A stretch of DNA of 64,000 nt, from assembly GCA_905250075.1 (NCBI GenBank), contig CAJNOP010000001.1, positions 3,010,514-3,074,513 on the forward strand, in the 5' to 3' direction. The notes beneath the pieces were generated by a model, which saw only the letters and a program-made list of their open reading frames with translations, made no database searches and had not been told where the DNA came from. A program made the translations under genes and the position numbers. This document shows, piece after piece, positions 22,982 through 34,997 of the stretch; the first letter of the stretch is position 1; each line of letters opens with the position of its first letter. This DNA comes from Rotaria sp. Silwood1. Taxonomy: Eukaryota; Rotifera; Eurotatoria; Philodinida; Philodinidae.

Positions 22982-24960
22982 TGAATGAAAGTAGAAATTT
23001 ATCTTGGTCTGTTATTAGCTGAAATGAGAAATGAGAAGAGTATGTTATTCTTTTTTATTATTCAATGCTCAAATATAGCCGTGTTTTTGAAGAACAAATG
23101 TAAAATTGCCTTGATATTTGCCAGCTAAATAAAAGGCTTTTTAATTTATGATGCAGTGAATAATGTTATCAGAATAAAAGACTTTTGTCAATATTTATTG
23201 TGGGCGATGTTGATGAAAAGTAATCATCTCATGAAATCTTGTATACGACCATTAAGTAATAAATTATATCATTCTGTAGCACTTATTCTTATTGGTTAAC
23301 TCTTTGAATTTATTGTAAATATTAATGAAATATTTATATGAATAAATTTTGATTCATAATTAAAATTCAGAAGATTTCAATTCACGAGAACATTAGACGG
23401 TTAAAAAATCTCAATCAATGTATCTAAAGCTCTTATGTATTTTCGAAAAATAAGAATGAATCAAAGTTTCATAAAAAACTAAATTTGAAATTGACGTATT
23501 AATCATCGTATTGACAACAAAGTATATAAATAACATAAATAATCGACTATAGAACTTAATTCAAATAATATTATTATATAGATAATGTAAGATTTCAGAT
23601 ACATTTTTAGAGTATATCTAAGTAAAGTATATCAAAATTGATTGATTGTGAATTTTATTTCATATAAAGGTTTGAAATATTCGAATTCAGATATATTTTG
23701 CTGAACTTAAGTTAGATCAGATCAATTCTAAGCCAAGTTCTTCTCACTAAAATATACTTTACTCATAAGTTGCAAAAACATTTCGTCAACTACCATGCAA
23801 TTACTCGACGTTTTCTTAGTAATATTATAGAACCATATTATGAAACTTTGAAAAGAAAAAAGAGAAAAAATTGACGTTCTTATGTTTTATTTAGTTATTC
23901 CACTGTATGTAATTAGCACATTGAATACTTGACTTTTTTTTTCATTACCTAAAGTGACATCTTAATATTTCAACTATGGAATATTTTGATCTTGAAGTTT
24001 TGCAATTTTATTTTTAATTTTGAAGTGACATGTATCAGCAAGATTAAGTCCTTGGCATATTTCTCAAAGGTAATTTAATCTTAGTTCAACAAAAAGTTTC
24101 ATGATCAAATGAATCGATCGTATACAGATTCGATAATTATCATACGTGATTCGATTCGACTTATTTTGTCTAGACACATTGAAAGAAATATTTCTGTAAT
24201 AACTATAAAAATATTGTCTCAAATATCATGAAAAAATTTACTGTAGGACGAAGACATGATTTTCATTAAAAAGAAGTACTCTACAAGGTGCACTCGAATG
24301 AAAACAATTATAATTATTATTCACATATCAGTTGCTATAGATTGAATCAATCAATGAATGATTGTAATAAAAAAAATCAATTAAATATTTACTCATTCGA
24401 ATTGATCAATAGTTCGAATATTGTATAATGACTAACTTCACTAGTTAAAAAATAAGAAAAAAACATGACCTTGTTCAAGTATCTATTCAGTCTGATCAGT
24501 ACACTAGAAAGTTTCACTTATCGATTGTTAATTTTTTTATTCATTCATTCTTGAAATATGAAACTCAAATGATTTTTAAATCATGTAATAAATACTAATA
24601 GAAACATTGAACAATAAATTTATTTCATTCGATTTACTGTACATTACAGATTTTTGTAAATTTATCCTTCATACAATATAATGCGACCTTCTTTTTGACA
24701 GATCATACACCTAGATTTAAACGTAAGAAAAAACAATACCAACTTGTTTATGGTCGGTATACATTTTTTTTCTACCCACATCATTGATCATTATCTAAAG
24801 TTTTGTTTTTCTAAATGTACTCAAAAAATTAAATTAATTAATAAATTATTTATATCAATTTCTCATCATTAACAATAACAAAAACTACACAAATGCTCTT
24901 AAGAATTTGACATTGATTAATGTGTACAAAACACTATGGCAAACAAATTTTCTAATAATA
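22982..24960. other. Intergenic, nothing recognised
   Basis: Two kilobases of AT-rich sequence upstream of the B-box-like gene and downstream of the small amphipathic protein gene. No exon, RNA gene or repeat was recognised. Confidence 0.45.
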
Positions 24961-25666
24961 TTAGCATTCTTCACTGTAAGCATCATAATAAATGTCATTA
25001 TCATCATCATCATCTTCTTCTTCGCCATCATCAATTATATAATTACGTTTCTTTTTCCATCTTGCTCGCACTCTACCAACAATATGACGTGTTCGAGCTT
25101 GTAATGTATAACAAGCACCATTTGATGAATAATAATAAAATACAAAATGTGAAAAAGACCTTACAGCTTTTTCAAATGTTCGATTTGAAAATGGTTGAAG
25201 TAAAATTGTAAGTAAATGACATATTCGATGAATACAGTGTGATAACATCATAATACGACTCATGATAAGATGAATAGCAGAAAATATTGATCGTATCATT
25301 TGTATCCATCCATAAATAACTCTTATAATTTGAATAAGTTTTTCAATAAACATAGATAATTCTCTTATTATTCTATCAATAACAATGCAAAGACGAAGAA
25401 TAAATGTTACAAATAAACATAATGAACGATATGTTTGATAAAAATTATTAACAAAATGTCGAATACGAGAGATTTTTTTGAACCTCTCTTCTGACGAATA
25501 TAAACGATGTCTTGAATGACGTTTACTAAAAAGAAAATTAAAAAATCAATTGTAAAAACTAATTCAGGAAAATACAAAAATAATCATACGATTTCAAATG
25601 AACAAGAAGTGAATTACGATGAAATAATTTATAATGATGTTGTTTTTTAGATTTTGATACAAGCAT
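24961..25666 (-). CDS. Small two-exon gene: amphipathic-helix protein with acidic tail
   Basis: Exons 25590-25666 and 24961-25525 with a 64-bp GT/AG intron give 213 residues. The start (MLVSKSKKQHHYKLF) comes from splicing; the longest single frame begins inside exon 2. Residues about 28-45 are basic (KRHSRHRLYSSEERFKK). About 85 residues then alternate bulky hydrophobics with regularly spaced Arg/Lys/His (ILRLCIVIDRIIREL, IRVIYGWIQMIRSI, MLSHCIHRICHLLTILLQ), as in a long amphipathic or membrane-surface helix. The C-terminus has a basic patch (VGRVRARWKKKR) and ends in an acidic run (GEEEDDDDDNDIYYD). I do not recognise a family. Frame continuity and codon use support a real gene. Confidence 0.65.
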
Positions 25667-27393
25667 ATTTTACACATGTATGTTTTTTTAAGTATCAAGG
25701 ATTTGACAATGCGTACTTATATTATACAAGGCCATTTTAAAATAAGAGAAAACATCATAGAACAGTAAGACATAGATAGAATGAATGATTCAATATAGGT
25801 AGAATAACCTGTAGACATGAATATACGTAAAAACTTTATTTTTATTTTGCATGATGGGAGTATTACTCAGATGGAAAGAGGAAAGCGGGGGCATGCTATA
25901 TGGACGAATGCGTGCACGTTTTAAGTTTTATGCTCGAAGAATATTTATATTGAATGTATGGAATGAAATCTATTAAAACATTAAGTTGCTCGTCTCTTAT
26001 CGAATCAAATAACTTATATGAGCATGTTCGTCTCTTTTTTTGAAAAACTTTCAATCAAATGTCTAAATGTTTGATAAATAATATTCATGCAAAGAGAAGA
26101 ACAAGTTTTTCGTTAGATTTTCTCTTTGACATTATTACGTTGTTAATCACAAAATGACAGAAGAAAAAGAACGAGCAAAGCTTAAAGAAAATAGATAATT
26201 AACTAGGTAAATATGGCTGTGTATTTATGAATCTATCAAAGCATCCGTTGATATAATATTTCTTTTGTTATCATAACAAAACTAATAACGCTCATTCAGG
26301 TAAAAAAAAAAGAGATACAATATATGGTGGACCATAATTATCTATACGATAAAAATATTGAATATATCTATTTTTGTCAACAAAAATGGGCCGATTTTTA
26401 TATTGATGATAGAGAATCATTCAAAGTATTTTTTTTCATGAGAGGAATATGAACAAAACCTGTTTTGAGCTAACACTATTGATTTCAATAAAAGAAATTT
26501 CACCCTGTCTGGATTGTGAGAAAGTACCAAGTGCACTGTGAATTCTAAAAGTTATTTATAAAAAGAAAATTATTACATATTCGCCATGTTCTACCGAAAT
26601 AGAATAATTTTTTCTCTAATTATAGAGAAATGCTTATAGTTTAATTTGTGTTGAATAACATAATATATCCTAAGATTTTAAATTGTCATGCATATACATA
26701 ATTTCTTGTAGAGCACACATTAGATCAGTTTTCCTTATAGAAGCAAATAGTAATAGCTCAAAACTATTTTTCTTCTGATTTCTTTCTTAAAAACAAAATT
26801 TCGAATGATCTTCTATCATCGAAATAAAAATCAGTTCTTTCGATTGACACAAAATGGAGGTATTTAATTTTTTTATTTATATAACTAATTCTGTCTCAGC
26901 CTGTCTAAGTCCATCTATTTAAATGAATGATAATTGCATGGATGGAAAAAACAATTGTAAATGTATGCGTTTGCAGAGGATTTCAACTTCACAAAGAATA
27001 AGGAAAATCGTTCATTGATAGATAATGATGATCACGTCGTGTTCGAGTTTATTATAAAGTCTAAGTTTAATATTTGATAGACAATTCTAGAAAATCAATT
27101 TTCATTTCGACTCTATCTTTTCATTAGTTAGTAGCAATAAAGCATCAGCTAAATGACTAAATCAAATTAGTTTGTATGATAAATATCAAACTATGAGTAA
27201 CACAGTTTAAAACAAACATTTCTGGGATTAAACTTGATTTTTAATATCTAATGCATAGTATATGTATATCAACGCGCCAGTTCTGATAAAAAACAATTTA
27301 TTCTTATTTTTCAAGTAGTGCAATATTCTTTTTTTTCGTTTACCTATACGAACTGCAATTATTTACTCATACTACGATCGTATCATACTTTCT
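25667..27393. other. Intergenic between two divergent genes, nothing recognised
   Basis: 1.7 kb of AT-rich DNA between the amphipathic-protein gene (minus) and the multi-exon gene (plus). No exon or repeat was recognised. Confidence 0.45.
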
Positions 27394-30300
27394 ATGGCAA
27401 ATAAGAAACGAGCAAATGGTATTTTTGTATTGCCAATTGATTAAAAGTTTGATACTATAGTAATTGCATAGACCTGAAAATATCATTAGAACAAATACGT
27501 CATATAAATCGACTAGACGGCATTCATCAACTACCAAATAATATAGATAAGGGTTAGGATCAAAGGCTCAAAAATTATACAAAGTTTCTTGTCTTTTTTC
27601 ATTGGGTAGAATTACTTGATCAATGCTCTAATCTAATTCAAGAATTTAGTGAGCATATTTTCATTCTATCAGTTCTTGTCACTTCTCGAAATTTGTATCA
27701 GTTAAAAGTGATGAATCATTACCAAAAACTACGATAAAATCAAAAGCTAAATCACAAAAGCAACAAGGTCATAGCTAATTTTAAATCTATCGATTTATCT
27801 ATACATATTCGATCGTTTGTTTAGTGTCAAAACTTAAAAAATCAAAAATAAAAGTTACAAGTGAGATTGATTAAATTCTAAAACTACAAGCAATGAATAC
27901 TATTCATTATTTAGAAATAAAACAGTCAAAATTAAATTTTATTTCTCCAAAAATCAAAACAAAAGTAAAAATATTAAAGAAATCTACTCAACCTTTTCAT
28001 TATAATAATATTACATCAACTACTGGTTATCCGTGTTATCCGTCGTGAGTTGTGTATACAATAATATTATTCACAAAAATATTTCTATAGATCATTTCCT
28101 TGTTTTCGATCATGTGGTCCAATCAATTGTCCTGAAAATAAGTTACCTATGCCTCGAGATCTATGGTATCGTATTGTTTATTCACAAGCACTCGAACAAC
28201 AACTAGGTAGAAAGCTCTTGAAAAAAAGTTATTCTATTTCTGTTCAAAACATAATTTAGGAAGTGGAGAAGCATCTGTTCGTCAAAGTCGATCAGGTTTT
28301 CTTTTAATTATAAGATCTTTCTTTTTATATTATGAAATCATAATCGTAGGCACTCTTTTACAATCTTCATCAAAAAGAAAACAGAAAGAAGGTAGTTTTT
28401 GCATAAAATGAAACGAAATAAAACAATCTATTTTTAATTCTAAGATGGATCTATAACAGATAAATCATCCTATAATAATTTACATAGTATGTCAAAGCAG
28501 TTTTCTTATTGATATTAGATATTAAAGAAATTTTCTTTCAATTAAGAAAATAAATCTAATAGTAATAATTCACGTCAACAGCAAACAATGAATGCAGCAT
28601 TTTCAACAACATCGACTAAAATTATTAAGCTAGATAGTGAGTGTAGTTTCGTGGAATTTTTCGAGAATAAAGAAAAAAGTATTTTCATAGCATCATTAAC
28701 ACTTGATGATCATTTATATAAATCAGGTATAGAATTTTCTTTAACAAATTTTTAAATGGTTATACAAGACAATTGTTTGTTAGAATTCAATCAAGACACT
28801 TCACCATTCGGTAATAAAACTTTGAATTCAAAAGTTTAAACTATAAAATTTTTGTTTTATATTTAGTACCATCAAATTCTTATAAACTTTTTCCAAGTAT
28901 GAGATTTATGTGTTAAAGTGTCCCTTTCAAAAAAGTCAATTTTTGTCATATTTACCAAAATTAAGATAAATGCATGAGCAGACAGTTCGAAATCTAGTCT
29001 TTCATAAACAACATAATTTTTTATTGGGTACCTCATTTTTTCCGAAAGCTCTTTAATGATTTTTGTCATCACCTACTTGAAAAATCAGCTGCTTTCAGAA
29101 ACATCAAAAAATCGTCTCTGTTTTGCATTAAGCTTTATTACTATTATATAAAAGAGTATGTTTATAGGTAGAGCACCATTTTGTGACACATTGAACGTTT
29201 ATTTCCTTAAAACGTAAGAATTAGAAAAAACAAGGATTCTATCACATAATACACCCTGACATAATCTTTGCAAGAAAAAAGAAAATTAAGTATGTAGAAT
29301 GAAGGCCTACAGAGAATCATGTATTCTCAAATGAGCTGTTGCTGACCCTTGTTTGTTAAATATCTTGCAAAAACATCATGGTATAGAGTTGAATATTTTG
29401 CCATAGCCTTTTCATCACAACTTCAACAGATTCTGAAGATATCAGACAATTTGAATGTACACAGTTAGAGATCGACTTTTGAGGAATATAGAGGTCTTAA
29501 CATACTGAATACTAAGTAATTTAATATTTAGTGGATAATCTTGAATATGTTGCTGAAATTTTACCATTACAAATAGAAAATAAACATAGTCATTCAAGTA
29601 AGTAGATATTATTAATAAACTTAAAATTATATTTTTTATTCTACCAGATCTTACGTATCAAAAAAGTGAATCCAAAGAAAATCGTAGGACATGAACAATT
29701 AATTTCTCTATATTCTTTTTTGTTCAACATGTAGTAGAAATAAATTTATGGAATACAAATCTAAATAAAAGAGTATCGTTGACTCAGTCGGCTCATGCAG
29801 AACTTATCAATCGTCCTAGTATGATTATATTAAATAATTAAGTGCCTATCTGCTTCTTTTTTGTATTTAGAAATTCATCGTGGTATATCGGTGGATGCTA
29901 AACTTGAACGTAAAAATTTTTTTGATATTATTTTAAAAACAGAAAAATCTATTACAAGGACTTCTTCCAATTCCAAGTGCTCCATCAGCATCGATGATTT
30001 TAAATAATCAATCAAACTTCAAAGAGACGAGTAGTAAATTTTTTGTGTCTATTCTTTATTAATATGAAATTGAAAAAAATCTTCTAGCTTCACCTATTCG
30101 ATTTCAACAATCAAAAATATCTATCGAACAATTGACGAACAAAATAACAAAAGATAATTCTCATATTGATTCAACAATTATGTTTGAGCATCCATTAATG
30201 AATCAATTATATGAACGTATGAAAAAGTTATCTAAATTTTGAAAACTTTCCTTTTTGTTGTAGATTATAATCTTGAAGACATTCCTCGTTTTCAATTATT

Positions 30301-32526
30301 CAAACAATTAAATCGTAGACTAACACATATTCATGAGACATTAAAAACAATGTCGTCGAATGATATTGAAATAAAATTAAAATATAAGCATGATGGTAAA
30401 AATTAATTAAATCATAGAATATACAATTTAAATTCTATTTAAAAATATAGCATTGACTAAAAAACGTCAAATACCTATTCAATCATTAACTAAAGATGAA
30501 TGTATAGCAATGGCTGAACGTAAGAACTGATCTTACTTTATTGAAAAACAAAAGAATACTGACATTATTTTAGTTGAACTTAACGTTTATGAATACAATA
30601 AAGGTAAAAGAAAATTCTTTCATTTTTCGAATAATAAGTTTTATTATAAATTATCATAGCACTTGACAAATCATCATCAAAATATTTTCCTTTGAATAAT
30701 AACGATCAATTAGAAAATGAACAATTGTCACCGACTCTTCCTTCTTTGCTTTCGTATGATCCTATTATACCTGTAATAAAAAATGCTATTATATCTGAAA
30801 CATCGATTTCACCATCCATATCAACATTGCATGCAGGTACATAAACAAATATTCAATAATTTACTTATTAAAAAAAAAATTAAATTTGTAAGTTCGTCCA
30901 TCAGCAATCAGTCAATCAACTGCACTTCTCTCAACAACAACTCAATTTAGTGAAAAAACAGGTTCTTTTCGTTTTATTCGAATTTTCATTTTGTAATATA
31001 ACTTTTGTAATTTCATAGAAAAATTTGTTTCATGGAATCATCCACTGTTATCAAATCTAATGAATAGTATATTGATTTTATTTTTGTCATATTATTTCTA
31101 ATCCTTTTTGTCTTTAGTGTTTGAACCCATGACATCGTCATGGAAAGCTCAAATTCATAAACAATGTAAGTACGTTGAAAACAAGTGCATGTAATAAATA
31201 TTATAAATAGTGGCTCGACGATATGAACATATTTGTACAAAAGCTAAACAACTTAGTGAAACACAATTACAAGCACGTAAGAATTACAAATAATATTTTC
31301 AATATAGATTCATTATTTGATTTATTTACAGAGATCGATGTGAAATCTCAAGGTTAGTACTAAATATGCATATCAAAACATTTGCATTGATTTTAGCTTG
31401 AATAAATTTTGACAGATATTTTGTTTGAAAAAAGGCATAGTTATCTTCATGTCTATTGTATAAAATAGCATTAAATATTCAAAACATATTCCTATTACTT
31501 CAAAGTTTTCAAAGAATACATATGTAGATCTTTTCATCAATTTCTAAAATGCTGAACATATTCAAAATAAGTAGAAACAAGTGAAGTTCAGATGTATACT
31601 TCACTATTTTGTCGAGTTAAATTTCATTTATTGTTAAGCTTTTATTAAAAAAATAAAAACTTTCGTAGTGAAAAGAATAATACTATTCGAAATGGATAAG
31701 ACTCCCCTAGGTCAATACATGATAAATCACTTTTAAGTCAAAACTATGTCCACCATGTGAATTCTAATAGGTTATGAATATTCTGAAAAGAGTAGAATTC
31801 CTTAACTTATTGCTGGTGAGATACTGCATTTTATGGAATTTTTCAGATAAGTGCTGTATTAACAGAAAAAGTGATTTATGAATTTCGACTAAAAACTGTG
31901 CATAGAGATAGGCCTTAACGAGGATAGTTCATATTGAAAATATCAATTCTTTTGATTTGCTAGTGTTCTGAAACCAAAGCGTCAAATCTACTAGTATAAT
32001 ATGAACAATTTAACAAGCAATTTTTTACTATAACTGTATGTTAGAATGGCAATAATGAAAAGACCTGCAACATTCACAGTATACCATTCTCGTACGGATC
32101 TCTCTTTTTGATCATTAAAAAACCACCGTAAATGTGAAATATCTTCATAGCTCAATTGGATCTGCATAGTCTCGACTAAAAATTGATCTATAGATTGGAG
32201 GATTCCGCTTTTAACTCATTAATACTCCTTTATTTACTTCTCTACTATTGTATAGAGTCATATAATTTTTAAAGTCATCACTATGAATCTATTTTTAGCA
32301 TTAGAACAAAGTAAAAAAATTCTTCAACCAAACAAAGATGAACGTTTACGAATAGCAGAATGTAAGTAAAACGAAATTTTGACTTTTAAAACTGTTTAAT
32401 ATTTCTCTAGTGGAACTATGTCTCTTCGAACTAGAAAAAGGTAAATGAATTGTTTTGTTTTTTATCTCATCAAGTTCTTTCTTTTCTTCTATCCTAGAAC
32501 AAATTCAACGAAATCAAATCGATTAA
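27394..32526 (+). CDS. 32-exon gene with nearly all introns in phase 1; function unknown
   Basis: From ATG at 27394 (MANKKRAND) to TAA at 32524-32526 I can thread 32 small exons with GT/AG introns into one frame of about 680 residues. Of 31 introns, 30 are phase 1; the sixth (after PCYPS) is phase 2. Most internal exons are 20-130 nt and divisible by three. The N-terminal part contains LKISLEQIRHINRLDGIHQL and a Lys-rich stretch. The middle has a Cys-containing block FPCFRSCGPINCPENKLPMP and Ser/Gln/Asn-rich linkers. Later come predicted helices (FQLFKQLNRRLTHIHETLK; RRYEHICTKAKQLSETQLQA; IAELELCLFELEKEQIQRN). The C-terminal helices suggest a coiled-coil or cytoskeletal role. I do not recognise the family. 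Individual exon borders in the middle (28450-30000) are the least certain. Confidence 0.72.
31770..31940. repeat. Dispersed repeat, copy 2
   Basis: Same orientation and order of shared blocks as 12960-13140. It lies in the 0.95-kb intron (31352-32299) of the 32-exon gene. Confidence 0.5.
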
Positions 32527-32654
32527 TAGAATACAAAAGAAGTTTTTTTTTCCTTTTTTGTTTATTAATGATTTTTTTCTTGTTATTATCTTTTTTTTTT
32601 CTTGTTAACAAAAACAAGCGAAACAAAAGTTCGAAAATTTCTTTTTTTCAATGC

Positions 32655-33138
32655 TTATGATGTTGCAATAGCAGTTGATTGTTCGCCTGGTACAGTTCTA
32701 ATAATATCTGAATCACCTGGATCAGTTATAGCAAGAATACCAACACGAAAATATTTGCCACAAGCTGTACCTAATTCAATATTATTGCCACTATAATGAT
32801 GTACACCAGTTTTAGCTAACATAGCATAATATTCAATTTCACTTTTTCTATTACAAAAAAAAAAACAAACAAAAATATTTATTTAAACAGTAGAAGATAA
32901 ATTGAACCTAATTTGTGGTGTATTAGCTGAAACAAGAATTAATTTAGCTTGTCCATTTCGTAAAGCTTTCAATGTTTGACGATAACCAAGTACATATTTA
33001 CCGGATTTCATAACAAGTTGGAGACGTTGATTAATTGTCTCAGCTTGTTTTTTCTATTGGAAAAAAAAATCAACTAGATTCTTAAAATAAATGATTCCAT
33101 TTTTAACATACTCCTGCAACTTTTTTTGGTGGTGCCAT
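32655..33138 (-). CDS. RPL30: 60S ribosomal protein eL30
   Basis: Three exons (33112-33138, 32908-33053, 32655-32847) give 121 residues, close to the usual 115. Diagnostic stretches are [57 protein letters not shown] and [11 protein letters not shown]. The N-terminus is MAPPKKVAG. eL30 is a component of the large ribosomal subunit. Introns are 58 and 60 bp. The start codon faces the SR-protein gene 276 bp away. Confidence 0.97.
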
Positions 33139-33414
33139 TATCTAAAATAATTAAAACACAAAAAAAATTCAAATGTATTACACAGTTCGGAATGAAAAAA
33201 AAAGAAGTGTATAATAAACAATAATCCATGCTAAATGGTAATTTCATGTCGCCATTATGATTCGATAAATGTCTCGAATAGGTTTCGACCTCCATTGATA
33301 TATTCATTAATAAGCGCTACTATCGCTGTTGAGATTTCTGTCTGTTGATCAATAACAGTTGTATGTAAATTTTTTTGTTGCTATTATTAATTTTGATAAA
33401 AAAAAACATTTTAG
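33139..33414. promoter_or_regulatory. Head-to-head promoter region of RPL30 and the SR-protein gene
   Basis: 276 bp separate the two start codons. A pyrimidine-rich stretch (TTTCTGTCTG near 33336) and an A/T-rich core are visible, but I cannot place a transcription start. The bidirectional role is inferred from the arrangement. Confidence 0.45.
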
Positions 33415-34997
33415 ATGCGTTCGTCTCATGGACCATCGAAATTATTTGTTGGTGATATTGGTAATAATCGTAAATCTGATTTAAATCGTTTATTTAGTAA
33501 ATATGGTGAAATTTTAACAATTTACATTGATGATAATAAACGTTTTGCGTTTGTGGAATTTACATCATCAAATGATGCACAACGTGCATTACGACATACA
33601 AATAATAAAACAGTGAATGGTTCTAGACTACGTGTTGAATATGCTAAATCGGATAGAATATCACGCGATAGCCGACGTCCATTATCACGTGAACGTTCAC
33701 CAGCATCAACGTTGTATAATCATTTACAGGTTTGATAATAAACAAAAAAAAAAAATTTCACAATTGAACGATAAATCCTTGTTTTTCTTTTGTTTTAAAA
33801 AATAAAAGGTAACTGCAAATCGTTTACCACCTATGCAATCTGTACGTCAAAGTTATTATCAATATCAACCATCTACAATGATGTCTAGTTCAACTATATC
33901 TCGTGGTCGTTCATTAACACCACCATCATATAAACAAAATGCTCGTTTATCATCGATGAATCATTTACGAACACAAGATTTCTATCCACCATATTATCCT
34001 CAGCATTCAGCTGTTTATACAGATTCAAATTATTATCGAACATACGGAGATCCATATTTAATGCAACGATTACCACCACCAGCTTTTCTTCCTCCAACAT
34101 CATCACCACCACCTCCACCATCATCATCATCGCATGCCTATCGAAATATGTATTCATCATCTGGTCTTCATCGTTATCCAACAGTAACGTCTCATAGACG
34201 AACACGACGAAGTCGTAGTCGTAGTGGACGCAGGTACGAAGTTCGTCTATTGTTGCCTCTCTCTTTTTTGTCATCGATAATAATCACGATCGATTTATAC
34301 ATCGTACTGCTAATTGCACTATATCACTTCTTTTCTGATGATCATTATATTATCATCGTTTCGTCTCTCGTTGAAGAAAAATCTAATTTCGACGATCGAC
34401 TAAATTTCTTTCTCTTTCAAAACAGAAACAGTTCTTCGATAAAAAATAATGGATAATATATAAAGGTTGGTTTTGACCGATCAACTGTATATATATATAT
34501 GTTTTTTTCTTTTTATGAATAACTTATATCAAAAAATTAAATGAATCGTGATGTTCAATTTTTTTTAGAAGTTCAACATCACGTAAAAATCGGTCTAGTC
34601 GAGAAAGAAAACGTAAACGTCGAACTTCATCATCATCATCGTCTTCTGCTCAAGAGCAACGTGAACGTGGTCCACAAACACCACCATCATCAAATCGGAC
34701 TAAGAAACGGTAAGAATTTTTTTGTTTATTTGTTTTTTTTTTGAATGATAATATTATTTTTTTATTTCAAAGATCTCGTTCAGGGTCTGATGCAATTGCT
34801 TCGACGTCGGAACAAAAATCAGCTTCATCGTCTTCTTCTGAAGATGAAACTTCTGAAGATAAACAATCACATTCTAGAAGGTAAACTGAATAAAAAGAAG
34901 TGTTTTTTTTTTTTATTTAGTTTTATTTTTTTTCTTTTAAAGATTTCAAGATAATGATTCAAATCAAAAACATTCTAAAAGAAAAACAAGAGGATAA
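33415..34997 (+). CDS. RRM-containing SR-type splicing factor
   Basis: Five exons (33415-33729, 33809-34233, 34569-34709, 34773-34880, 34943-34997) encode 347 residues. One N-terminal RRM (about 8-78) has RNP2 LFVGDI and RNP1 RFAFVEF, followed by RALRHTNNKTVNGSRLRVEY as in SRSF-type RRMs. The middle is Ser/Pro/Tyr-rich with a proline run, and the C-terminus is RS-like (RRTRRSRSRSGRR, RSSRERKRKRR, SRSGSD). The protein would bind exonic RNA and recruit the splicing machinery. The 335-bp second intron stays open for about 70 codons beyond its donor. If that intron were retained, it would yield a truncated protein without the RS tail, a common autoregulation route in this family (inference). Confidence 0.9.

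Noticed and set aside
24907..25211. Two + strand frames opposite the amphipathic-protein gene
   Set aside because: His/Ile/Phe-rich shadow frames of the GAT-rich acidic tail on the minus strand; no splice context.
32445..32796. + strand frames over the RPL30 3' exon
   Set aside because: Antisense to the clear RPL30 frame; the first part is Phe-rich from a poly(T) tract.
33894..34274. 126-codon minus-strand frame with Met/Val/Asp runs
   Set aside because: Antisense of the Ser/Pro-rich exon 2 of the SR-protein gene; composition is the mirror of CAT/TCA repeats.
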